Origin: Corticimicrobacter populi | Lineage (GTDB): Bacteria > Pseudomonadota > Gammaproteobacteria > Burkholderiales > Burkholderiaceae_B | Reading direction: 5' to 3' | Length of the DNA: 64,000 nucleotides | NCBI RefSeq assembly: GCF_003123725.1 | Contig: NZ_QETA01000007.1 | Location: 62,001-126,000, forward strand | Shown here: piece by piece, positions 7,583 through 15,267 of the stretch | How the letters are laid out: every line of letters starts with the position of its first letter | Position numbering within the stretch: the first letter of the stretch is position 1 | Program-made: the position numbers and the translations under genes | Notes under the pieces: generated by a model | Database searches by the model: none | The model's input: the letters and a program-made list of their open reading frames with translations, nothing else | What the model was told of the DNA's origin: nothing

Positions 7583-8590
7583 ATGTCACGTCCTCTCTTC
7601 GGCCCGGTCGATACGCAGTCCGCGGCGCTGCCTCCCGCCATCGTGGCGCAGGCCGCACATTGGCTGGTCACCCTGGAGCAACCAGCCGACGATGCCACCC
7701 TGGCCGCCTGGCAACACTGGCGACAGGCACATCCCGATCACGAGCGGGCCTGGCAGCGATTTGCCGGCCTGCATCAGGACCTGGGCATCACACGCCAGGA
7801 ACACATTTCGCCCACCATCGTCAGCCAGACCCTGCACCAGACAGTCGAAAGCCAGGACCGGCGCAAGCTGCTCAAATGGACAGCCACAGCCAGCGGTGCC
7901 CTGCTGCTGGGCTGGGCCGGCCGACATCGCACACCCGTACCCGGCTGGCTGGCCGACTACCGTACCGGCAGCGGTGAGCAGCGCGAACTGGCATTAGACG
8001 ATGGCACCCGGATCATCCTGAATACCCGGACTGCCATCGATATCGATACCGGCGGGCTGCAGCGCGTGCTGACGCTGTACCACGGAGAAATCGCCATCAC
8101 CAGCGGCGCTGAACCACACGCCCTGACGACCCTGGTTGCAACCCGAGATGGACAGGTGCGTCCCATCGGTACGCGTTTTGTCGTCCGCTATCCGCTGCCG
8201 GACAATCCACACACGCTGGTCACGGTCACGGATGGCATGGTGCGGATCACGCCACGTCAGGCCAGCGACAGCAGCGTTGACTTGCCTGCAGGCCGGCAGG
8301 CACTTTTTTCTCGAAACCAGGTCGCCCCGTCCGAACCGGCTGCTTCCACCTCCTCCGCCTGGATACAGGGCATGCTGGTGGCGGACCGGATGCGCCTGGA
8401 TACCTTTCTCACAGAACTGGGCCGCTACCGTCCCGGTATCCTCGACTGTGCGCCGGAACTTGCAGGACGCCTTGTCACAGGCACCTTCATGCTGGCCGAT
8501 ACCGACCAGGCACTCCAGGCCCTTGCGCTCGGACTGCAGTTGCACCTGCGCTACCGGACACGCTATTGGGTCACGCTGGAAGCAGCCTGA
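7583..8590 (+). CDS. FecR/HurR-type anti-sigma regulator
   Basis: 335 aa. The N-terminal cytoplasmic domain has the FecR pattern (AAHWLVTLEQPADDATLAAWQHW...AHPDHERAWQRF), followed by one membrane segment (LLKWTATASGALLLGWAG, residues about 93-110) and a periplasmic FecR domain (LALDDGTRIILNTRTAIDID, then ATRDGQVRPIGTRFVV). The C-terminal part resembles an STN/secretin-type fold. It transmits receptor occupancy to the ECF sigma factor encoded just upstream. The start at 7583 is the first ATG after the sigma stop; a longer in-frame reading overlaps the sigma gene and is not credible. Confidence 0.9.
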   Translation: MSRPLFGPVDTQSAALPPAIVAQAAHWLVTLEQPADDATLAAWQHWRQAHPDHERAWQRFAGLHQDLGITRQEHISPTIVSQTLHQTVESQDRRKLLKWTATASGALLLGWAGRHRTPVPGWLADYRTGSGEQRELALDDGTRIILNTRTAIDIDTGGLQRVLTLYHGEIAITSGAEPHALTTLVATRDGQVRPIGTRFVVRYPLPDNPHTLVTVTDGMVRITPRQASDSSVDLPAGRQALFSRNQVAPSEPAASTSSAWIQGMLVADRMRLDTFLTELGRYRPGILDCAPELAGRLVTGTFMLADTDQALQALALGLQLHLRYRTRYWVTLEAA

Positions 8591-8698
8591 AGACATTAAT
8601 TTGTAAACGCCCGGCAGATTCCCGAGCGCCATTCGTTAGACCTTATAGAGGGCCTTCATACAGGTCCCGGCAACGGATAGCAAACAGGAATCGACCTC
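8591..8698 (+). promoter_or_regulatory. Likely ECF-dependent promoter region of the receptor gene
   Basis: This 108-base gap separates fecR from the receptor. Surface-signalling receptors are normally transcribed from their own ECF-sigma promoter. No element could be assigned with confidence: TAAAC (8604) and CGT (8634) resemble iron-starvation sigma motifs but their 25-base spacing is too long. Confidence 0.3.
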
Positions 8699-11056
8699 AT
8701 GATCAAAGATGATCTTTTTTGCAATACCAGACTTAGCGCCATGCCTCGGTACACGACAGCCCGCGCACTGCTGCAGATGGCGCTCGCCGCATGGCCGGCC
8801 GTCAGCATGCTGACACTGGTCGGTATGCCAACCCAGGCACAGGCAGTTGCCACGCAGCAGATCGATTTCGACATCGCTCCCGGACCGCTCGGCCAGGCCC
8901 TCATCCTGTTCGGCCAGACCAGCCGCACCACCATCGTGGCCGACCCGGCGCTGACCGACCGCCAGCAGACACGGGGCCTGCATGGCCGCCATACCCTGGA
9001 AGAAGGACTGTCGCAGTTGCTGGAAGGCACTTCCCTGCAAGCCGTACCCAACGCACCCGGCAGCGGTTTCAGGTTGCGCCGCATTCCCCAGATGGCGACC
9101 CCCACCGAGGCACGCGCGCACACCACGCTGCCGGACATCATCGTGACCGGAGAAAAGGTCAGCCGCTCCATTTTCGATACCAGCTCCAGCGTCGCCATCT
9201 ACGATGCCGCGACCCTGGCCGGCCTGCCCAACGCCACCAGCGTCTCGGACGTGCTCAAGCGCACACCCAACGTGGTCGACCTGGGCATCGGCAACAACCT
9301 GCCCACCATCCGCGGCGTCGATGGGTCCGGCCCGCTGCAGGGCGCAGCCGCCTTCCTGGCGGGCACCCGCCCCCGCCTGAACATGTCAGTGGATGGCCGC
9401 TCGTCGACCTACAATGAATTCGCCTTCGGCACCCAGTCCTTGTGGGACGTGGAACAGGTCGAGATCTTTCGCGGCCCGCAAAGCCACATCCAGGGCCGCA
9501 ACGCCATTGCCGGTGCCATCGTGATGAGTACCAAAAACCCGTCCTGGGCCTGGGAAAGCGCGGTCAGGGGCATGAAGGGCAATCAACACAGCTGGCAAAC
9601 GGCGGCCATGCTCTCCGGCCCCATCGTGGAGGACACGCTGGCGTTCCGCCTGAGTGTGGATCGCCAGGAGCGCAAGAGCTTCGTCGACCTGATTTCCTAC
9701 AATCCGGTGGGCGATCCGCGCCGCATCGAAACGACCACGACCCGCGCCAAGCTGCTGTTCGAACCCTCCGGACTGCCCGGCCTGTCGTCGATGCTGACAC
9801 TCAACCATATCGACAGCCGCACGCCGCAGGGCGAAGCGACCAATCCTCCACCCGGCTACGTCAGCGCGCGCTTCGACCCGCGCCGACCGGTTTTCACCAC
9901 AAAGTCCACCAGCGGCATCTGGGATCTGGGCTGGAACGCATCCGATACCATTCGCCTCGAAAACAAGCTGGTCTATACCGATTTTTCCAACGAACGGCTG
10001 ATGGTCGATACCCTGCCGCACGCCCGCATCGACGGCCACGAATTCCAGCTCGAACCGTTGCTGCGCTTCGATCTGCCCGGCGGTGACATACGCGGCCTGG
10101 CCGGTATCCGCTATTTCCGGGGCACACAGGACGAATACGTCAATCTGTTCAATGGCAGCAGCTTCCGCGACGAAACCGAGACGCGTGCCATTTTCGGCGA
10201 AGCCACATTCGCACTGACCTCACAGCTTGACCTGACGCTGGCGACACGCTTCGAACAGGAACACCACAAGCGACGCGGCGGCAGCAGCGCGGTCCGCATC
10301 GACCTCGACAAAACCTACTCGGCGTTCCTGCCCAAACTCGACCTCGCCTGGAAACCCGACCACGACCTGACGCTGGGGGCCATGATCACGCGCGGCTATA
10401 ACGCCGGCGGCGCAGGCATCACCTTCGGCGCGCCCATCGTCAGCTATACGTTTGACCCCGAATACGTCTGGAACTATGAGCTGTACAGCCGCCAGCACTT
10501 CCTGGACGATACGCTGGAGCTGACGGCCAACCTGTTCCTGAACGAATACACCGACATGCAGTTGCCCTATTACCTGGGGCCCAACTCCTCGGTGATCCGC
10601 AATGCCGACAAGGCACGCACCTATGGCGCAGAACTCGGCGTGCGCTGGATGCCCGTACCCGAACTGGAAGCCTTCGGCACGCTGGGCCTGCTGCGCACGA
10701 AGATCACGCAATTCGCCGACAGCGGCATCGAGGGCAACCGGCTGGCACGCGCCCCGGACTACTCGTTCAATGCAGGACTCAAGTACCGCTTCGGCGGCGG
10801 CTTCGAGATCAGCGGCGACGTCCAGTTCAACGACAGCTACTACTCCCAGTACGACAACGACGCCCTGGGTCGGATCGCCTCGCACTGGACGGCCAACCTG
10901 CAACTGGCCTACGCCTTCAAGGGTGGCCGTGTCGCACTGTTTGCGCAGAACCTGTTCGATGCCGACCGGCCGACTTTCATCACCAACAACGACCCGACCA
11001 CACCCTTCGTCCAGCGGCCCCGGCTGGTCGGCATCACGGCCGAATTCAGTTTCTGA
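8699..11056 (+). CDS. TonB-dependent outer-membrane receptor with N-terminal signalling (STN) domain
   Basis: 785 aa. A long signal peptide ends near AQAVA (about residue 50). The STN domain follows (IDFDIAPGPLGQALILFGQTSRT to LEGTSLQAV), then a TonB-box region (LPDIIVTGEK), a plug domain (SVSDVLKRTPNV to QVEIFRGPQSHIQGRNAIAGAIV) and a 22-strand barrel ending in aromatic Phe (AEFSF). The STN domain and the upstream sigma/FecR pair indicate transcriptional surface signalling. Haem as ligand is inferred from hmuTUV and the haem oxygenase; the FRAP/NPNL haem-receptor motifs are not evident. A YncE-like protein follows, so it may alternatively be a YncD-type receptor for another iron ligand. Confidence 0.88.
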   Translation: MIKDDLFCNTRLSAMPRYTTARALLQMALAAWPAVSMLTLVGMPTQAQAVATQQIDFDIAPGPLGQALILFGQTSRTTIVADPALTDRQQTRGLHGRHTLEEGLSQLLEGTSLQAVPNAPGSGFRLRRIPQMATPTEARAHTTLPDIIVTGEKVSRSIFDTSSSVAIYDAATLAGLPNATSVSDVLKRTPNVVDLGIGNNLPTIRGVDGSGPLQGAAAFLAGTRPRLNMSVDGRSSTYNEFAFGTQSLWDVEQVEIFRGPQSHIQGRNAIAGAIVMSTKNPSWAWESAVRGMKGNQHSWQTAAMLSGPIVEDTLAFRLSVDRQERKSFVDLISYNPVGDPRRIETTTTRAKLLFEPSGLPGLSSMLTLNHIDSRTPQGEATNPPPGYVSARFDPRRPVFTTKSTSGIWDLGWNASDTIRLENKLVYTDFSNERLMVDTLPHARIDGHEFQLEPLLRFDLPGGDIRGLAGIRYFRGTQDEYVNLFNGSSFRDETETRAIFGEATFALTSQLDLTLATRFEQEHHKRRGGSSAVRIDLDKTYSAFLPKLDLAWKPDHDLTLGAMITRGYNAGGAGITFGAPIVSYTFDPEYVWNYELYSRQHFLDDTLELTANLFLNEYTDMQLPYYLGPNSSVIRNADKARTYGAELGVRWMPVPELEAFGTLGLLRTKITQFADSGIEGNRLARAPDYSFNAGLKYRFGGGFEISGDVQFNDSYYSQYDNDALGRIASHWTANLQLAYAFKGGRVALFAQNLFDADRPTFITNNDPTTPFVQRPRLVGITAEFSF

Positions 11057-11091
11057 CGCCATTTCGGATATTCATCGAGGACATGATCACC

Positions 11092-12396
11092 ATGCACGCC
11101 ACCCGACATTTCACCCTGCCCCTGATCGCCACCAGCCTGATGCTGATCACCCCATATGCCCAGGCCGACACCCGCGCACAGCAGCAGCCCCGACAACAAA
11201 GCGAGTCCGGTATCACGGAGGACAACGCACAGATGCGCACGGCTGCCGTCGTCACACCCCACACACCCATCACTGCACATCAGATCCTGTCCCGCCCCAC
11301 GGCCTCTGCCGTGGTCGAGCTAGCCTACAGCCCGCGCGAAAACGCCCTTTTTGTATCGGCACCGGACTGGCAGGATGAAAGCCGCTCACGGCTGCTGCGC
11401 CTGGCTCCCGACAGTCTCGACATCCAGGCCGAAGTGCCGCTCGACGGCAAGGGCTTTGGTGTCGCCCTGGATGATGCCGCAAACCGCCTCTACCTGACCC
11501 AGGGATTCAACGGCGCGATCAGCGTGATCGACACGCAGGGCAACCAGATCGTCAAGCGCATTCCCGTCATGCAGAAGGTGAATTTCGAACAGCTGTACCA
11601 GGAGCACGAACTGTCGCAGACGCGCCGCGACTTCCTGCTCGAACAGCTCAAGAAATGGAACGTGGTTGACGACTTTCCCTACAAGCTGCGCGAACTCGCC
11701 ATCGATGCCGACCAGCACCGCCTGTTTGCCCCCGGACTGGGGCTGGGCATCGACAGTGTCCTGTTCGTGATCGATACCGAGACGCTGGAATTGGAGAAAA
11801 TCCTCCCCGGCTTCGGCTACAACGCCGTCGGTATCGTGACAGACCCGACCCGGCACCGCATCTTTGTCTCGAACATGCAAGGTCAGATCATCACGCTCGA
11901 CAGCCGTACACTGGAAATCACCGGCACGCTCGAGGTCGAGGCCGATCAATTGCTGAACCTGGTCTACGATCCTGCGACCAACCGCCTGTTCGGCGTCGAC
12001 CAGGGCATCGACCGTGACGAATGGCGCAACAACCACCTGGAGCGTGAATATGCCCACCGCAGCCCCGGCCACCGCGTGTTCGTGCTGGATGCCGACAGCG
12101 GCAAGACACTGGCTGTCATGCCCACCGACGAAGTACCCATCGGCCTGAACCTCGACACGCAGCGCAATCGGCTCTACGTCACCAATCGAGGTGGCGTGCG
12201 GCCCGATTCGGCGCAAGGCTCGGTCACGATCTACGATACCGAGGCCTACCAGCCACTGCAAACGCTGCCCCTGCCGCCCCATCCGAACAGCCTGGCGCTC
12301 GACGCTGCCGGCAACATTCTCTATGTCACGGTCAAGAACGACGGCGACAGCGCCAAGGCCGGCAAACCCGAACACGTCGTGCGCATTCAGTTCTGA
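11092..12396 (+). CDS. Secreted YncE-like (YVTN-type) beta-propeller protein
   Basis: 434 aa with a signal peptide (MHATRHFTLPLIATSLMLITPYAQA) and repeated propeller blades of the form LYLTQGFNGAISVIDTQGNQ, IFVSNMQGQIITLDSRTLE and LYVTNRGG...GSVTIYDTEAY. ATG 11092 is preferred over 11083 because GAGG at 11077-11080 is at workable distance. In E. coli the iron-regulated pair YncD (TonB receptor) and YncE (periplasmic propeller) are neighbours; the same receptor-propeller order is seen here. Its biochemical role is not known. A perfect 9-bp hairpin follows the stop. Confidence 0.8.
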   Translation: MHATRHFTLPLIATSLMLITPYAQADTRAQQQPRQQSESGITEDNAQMRTAAVVTPHTPITAHQILSRPTASAVVELAYSPRENALFVSAPDWQDESRSRLLRLAPDSLDIQAEVPLDGKGFGVALDDAANRLYLTQGFNGAISVIDTQGNQIVKRIPVMQKVNFEQLYQEHELSQTRRDFLLEQLKKWNVVDDFPYKLRELAIDADQHRLFAPGLGLGIDSVLFVIDTETLELEKILPGFGYNAVGIVTDPTRHRIFVSNMQGQIITLDSRTLEITGTLEVEADQLLNLVYDPATNRLFGVDQGIDRDEWRNNHLEREYAHRSPGHRVFVLDADSGKTLAVMPTDEVPIGLNLDTQRNRLYVTNRGGVRPDSAQGSVTIYDTEAYQPLQTLPLPPHPNSLALDAAGNILYVTVKNDGDSAKAGKPEHVVRIQF

Positions 12397-12408
12397 GCGC
12401 GCGACAAC

Positions 12409-12435
12409 GTCCTTGCCTGCCCATCTGGCAAGGAC
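12409..12435 (+). terminator. Hairpin after the YncE-like gene
   Basis: GTCCTTGCC (12409-12417) and GGCAAGGAC (12427-12435) form a perfect 9-bp stem with a 9-base loop, 13 bases past the stop codon. The trailing sequence has only short T runs, so termination may be weak and some transcription could continue into the haem oxygenase gene. Confidence 0.55.
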
Positions 12436-12536
12436 GCCTTAATCAATCTTAATGACCTGCAGGTATCGTCGTGGCAAGGTCCTGCACTAGGATAGGAGCC
12501 GTTCTCACTCGCAATCCTTTTTCAAGCAGGCCTGCC

Positions 12537-13166
12537 ATGACCCAGACCACGACCGATACCGTCCTGACCCGCGCCAAGCGCCTGAAGGCACTGACCCACG
12601 GCACGCACGATGCCCTCGACAACCGCCTGAGCAGCTTCCACCCGTTCGAAAGCCGCGAGCACTATGCCGCCTTCCTGCAGATGCAATACCGCTTTCATCG
12701 CGATGTCGATGCACTGTTCGACCACCCCGAACTGAATCGCCTGCTACCAGGCCTACAACAACGCCGCCGCCTGCAGCAGGTCGAACAGGACATGCGCGAC
12801 CTGGGTATCGAGATTCCCGCGCTGTCGGTGCCGCCCGTCTTCGAAGCAGGCAAGGACGTCGATATCGCCACGGCGCTGGGCTGGCTGTACACCGAAGAAG
12901 GCTCCAACCTGGGCGCGGCATTCCTGTACAAGCTGGCAGCCAAGCTCGGCCTGGACGGCAACTTCGGCGCACACCACCTGGCCCCGCACCCGGATGGTCG
13001 CGCGCCCAACTGGCATGGATTCCTGGAGCAGTTCAATGCCATCGAACTGGACGCCAACGGTGAAGCCCGTACCGATGCCGGTGCCCAGGCCGCCTTCCGC
13101 CAGGTCGATGCCTATGTCGAAACCTGCTGCGTGCTGCCCGAGGCCGAGCCCGAACTGGCGAGCTGA
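12537..13166 (+). CDS. hemO: Biliverdin-producing haem oxygenase
   Basis: 209 aa of the bacterial HemO/BphO-like class. The N-terminal LKALTHGTHDALDNRL carries the candidate proximal haem ligand His24. The distal-helix glycine motif appears as TEEGSNLGAAFLYKLA. It opens haem oxidatively to release iron, completing uptake through the receptor and HmuTUV. It has its own 140-base upstream region. Regulation by the ECF sigma factor or Fur is expected but no clear site was identified. An 11-bp inverted repeat lies between it and the convergent next gene. Confidence 0.87.
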   Translation: MTQTTTDTVLTRAKRLKALTHGTHDALDNRLSSFHPFESREHYAAFLQMQYRFHRDVDALFDHPELNRLLPGLQQRRRLQQVEQDMRDLGIEIPALSVPPVFEAGKDVDIATALGWLYTEEGSNLGAAFLYKLAAKLGLDGNFGAHHLAPHPDGRAPNWHGFLEQFNAIELDANGEARTDAGAQAAFRQVDAYVETCCVLPEAEPELAS

Positions 13167-13177
13167 ATCAACCTGCC

Positions 13178-13216
13178 GTTCATGCCTCTGCGCACGCGCA
13201 TTCCCGAGGCATGAAC
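13178..13216. terminator. Inverted repeat between convergent genes
   Basis: GTTCATGCCTC (13178-13188) and GAGGCATGAAC (13206-13216) are perfect 11-bp complements with a 17-base loop, placed between haem oxygenase and the convergent nuclease gene. It is well placed as a bidirectional transcription block, although no U-tract is present. Confidence 0.5.
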
Positions 13217-13247
13217 GAACTGACCATAAGGCACTGATCCGTATGCA

Positions 13248-14231
13248 TCAGGCTGCCGGGCCGAAAACCGCCTCGATCCGGTCTGCGTCCAGAATATTGA
13301 GTGTCCAGTGCTGAATCGTGTTCAGATCTGCAGTAGAGATACGATCCTGGGCCCAGGCGGGTATGCTGCTGAATTTACGCAGCAACAGTTCATTGAGTGT
13401 AGCCAGAGCCACCTGGCGGCCTTGCTCCAAGCCTGCCTGCTCCCCCTTGCGGGTGGCGCGGCTCAAGGCGGTGCGCTCGTCCAACATGGCAATGTCGTGC
13501 TGCAACGCAGCCCAGCGCAGTTTTTCATCGGCAGACAGGGTCCGCAGATGTTGCAGGGCTTCCTGCACTGGGGGATGTGTGATCTGGTTCATGGCAGCCT
13601 CGTCCAGGTTATGCAGCAGGCAAGTGATCCAGGCCCGTAGATCAGGCGGCAGATCGCCAAAACGTTCGGCCTTGGGCAACTCCATTATATGCAGTTGCAA
13701 GGCTTCCTTGAAGCAGATGGCCGGCGTCTGCTCATCGCGCAGCGCCAGCCGCCAGAGCGCCTGTTGTGGATGATCAGGAAAAAGATCATGTGCCAGCAGA
13801 CTGATCCCAATGACCGGCCGCAGACCATCATAGCTCTGACCGGCCTGTAATTGCTCCGACAGGCCCCGCGCCAGGTAGTACACATTGCGTTCCGGCCAGG
13901 GTTCTTCGCGCCTCACCTGCATTTCAATAATGAACACAGCCTCGGTGGCATCGCGAACCAGAATATCCATGACTATCCGCTTGCCGTTGATGTGCTGTGG
14001 CAGGATGTCAGGGTTCAGTACCTGTACTACCGTAATCGGCTCGGGCCACTGCAACACCGCATTGATCAGATCCGACAGTAGATGCAGATGGCGACTGAAC
14101 AGTGCTTTGAATACCAGGTCGTTGGTCAAGCGCAGCCCCGGGGGAGGCAATATCCGGTCGACAAGCCCCACAGGCGCAACCGTATGAAAAAGCAACTCAG
14201 AGGCTGTCTGTGACGAGCGGGTATCCGGCAT
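13248..14231 (-). CDS. Rpn-family (YhgA-like) PD-(D/E)XK nuclease/transposase-like protein
   Basis: 327 aa. The N-terminal nuclease domain shows NDLVFKALFSRHLHLLSDLINAVL, then NGKRIVMDILVRDATEAVFIIEMQ, giving the D...ExQ core of the PD-(D/E)XK fold (described in parts). The C-terminal half is helical with a charged segment (SRATRKGEQAGLEQGRQVALATLNELLLRKF), typical of recombination-promoting nucleases. Such genes are mobile or strain-variable, and some act in phage defence or RecA-independent recombination. Start 14231 (MPDTRSS) is preferred because AGGA precedes it by nine bases; ATG 14252 is the alternative. No terminal inverted repeats were found next to it. Confidence 0.8.
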   Translation of the reverse strand: MPDTRSSQTASELLFHTVAPVGLVDRILPPPGLRLTNDLVFKALFSRHLHLLSDLINAVLQWPEPITVVQVLNPDILPQHINGKRIVMDILVRDATEAVFIIEMQVRREEPWPERNVYYLARGLSEQLQAGQSYDGLRPVIGISLLAHDLFPDHPQQALWRLALRDEQTPAICFKEALQLHIMELPKAERFGDLPPDLRAWITCLLHNLDEAAMNQITHPPVQEALQHLRTLSADEKLRWAALQHDIAMLDERTALSRATRKGEQAGLEQGRQVALATLNELLLRKFSSIPAWAQDRISTADLNTIQHWTLNILDADRIEAVFGPAA

Positions 14232-14321
14232 ATCGATGCATCCTGTCTGCATGGCAATACAGACAATCTACCGGGTGATCATGCCATTGAAAATTGGGCA
14301 AAATTGTCACATTGGACGTAT

Positions 14322-15194
14322 TTATCCCGGTGTCAGCGTCACGCCAATATCGGCCGGAGCTCCGTAGTACAGGCTGCTGGTCACCAGCGCATCCACGCCA
14401 CTGGCCGCATAGCCGGTGGCGTTGTCATGCCGGATGCCGCCGGCAGCCAGAATTTTCAGGTGTGGCCAGCGATTGCGCAGATGTGTGCACCACGGTGCCA
14501 GTTGTTCAGGCATCACCTTGTCGAACTGGATGACATCGGCCCCCGCCTGCACGGCCAACTCGGCCTCTTCAAGTGTTGCCGCCTCGATCACGATCTTCTT
14601 TTCCGCCAGCCCGGGTGCATTGCGTGTCAGCGTCTCGCGGATCGAGGCCCAGCCGCCTTCCGGCAGCAAGGCACGATGCTGCGGAAAGACCACGACGGTT
14701 TCCGACAGGCCCAGTCGATGTGGCCACGCCCCACCGGCACGCGTAGCCTTGATCGCCACACGACGCAGGCCAGGGGGATGCTTGCGCGTCGTCAGCACCC
14801 CCACACGTGGATCGACTGCATGTATGGCACGCACCAGTTCATGCGTGCGCGTCGCGACGCCACAGGCATATTCCAGCAGGTTCTGCCCCACTTTCCAGAC
14901 ATCGAGCAGGGCCTGCGCCGGCCCTTCTGCCTCGATCAGGGCATCCCCGGCCTGCAGCACCGTACCACTGGCGGCATGCCGGATCTGGACGACCTGCCGC
15001 TGCGCAAGCAGGCGCACGATCTCCTCGGTACAGGCCGCCACCACAGAACCACGCGCTTTCCAGGCAATGCGTGCCGGCCGATCGCCGATCTCCAGTACCG
15101 CGCTGGTCAGGTCGAAATAGCCGATATCCTCATGCAACCAGCCATCCAGTTCATCCGTACCAAACAGCACATGCGTCGTTGTTTGCGCATTCAT
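14322..15194 (-). CDS. modD: ModD-type nicotinate-nucleotide pyrophosphorylase homologue
   Basis: 290 aa, homologous to NadC quinolinate phosphoribosyltransferase but of the ModD subgroup (WLHEDIGYFDLTSAVLEIG near the start; TTRKHPPGLRRVAIKATRAGG with the phosphate-binding basic residues; QFDKVMPEQLAPW and AAGGIRHDNATGYAASGVDALVTS at the end; cited piecewise). ModD is usually found in molybdate-transport operons and its exact role is unproven. Here it stands alone without modABC in view, but a near-perfect ModE-type operator lies directly upstream, which supports the molybdenum link. Confidence 0.85.
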   Translation of the reverse strand: MNAQTTTHVLFGTDELDGWLHEDIGYFDLTSAVLEIGDRPARIAWKARGSVVAACTEEIVRLLAQRQVVQIRHAASGTVLQAGDALIEAEGPAQALLDVWKVGQNLLEYACGVATRTHELVRAIHAVDPRVGVLTTRKHPPGLRRVAIKATRAGGAWPHRLGLSETVVVFPQHRALLPEGGWASIRETLTRNAPGLAEKKIVIEAATLEEAELAVQAGADVIQFDKVMPEQLAPWCTHLRNRWPHLKILAAGGIRHDNATGYAASGVDALVTSSLYYGAPADIGVTLTPG

Positions 15195-15221
15195 GAAGCA
15201 CCACATCGATACCGTCTACAT

Positions 15222-15249
15222 AACGCTATATTTTATCAAACATAGCGAT
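15222..15249 (-). promoter_or_regulatory. ModE-type operator (molybdate box) upstream of modD
   Basis: The two arms AACGCTATATT (15222-15232) and AACATAGCGAT (15239-15249) are separated by exactly six bases, reproducing the 11-N6-11 architecture of the enterobacterial ModE consensus (ATCGCTATATA and its complement). Arm matches are 8 of 11 and 9 of 11. It ends 28 bases before the modD start, where a bound repressor would cover the promoter. Confidence 0.7.
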
Positions 15250-15267
15250 GTACCAGACTGCGCTGCA

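Noticed and set aside
8604-8636. Iron-starvation ECF promoter TAAA...CGT before the receptor
   Set aside because: The spacing of 25 bases is too long for the known 16-17.
12472-12487. TGGCAAGGTCCTGCAC as a sigma-54 promoter of the haem oxygenase gene
   Set aside because: The GG and GC doublets are one base too close, and no activator gene is linked.
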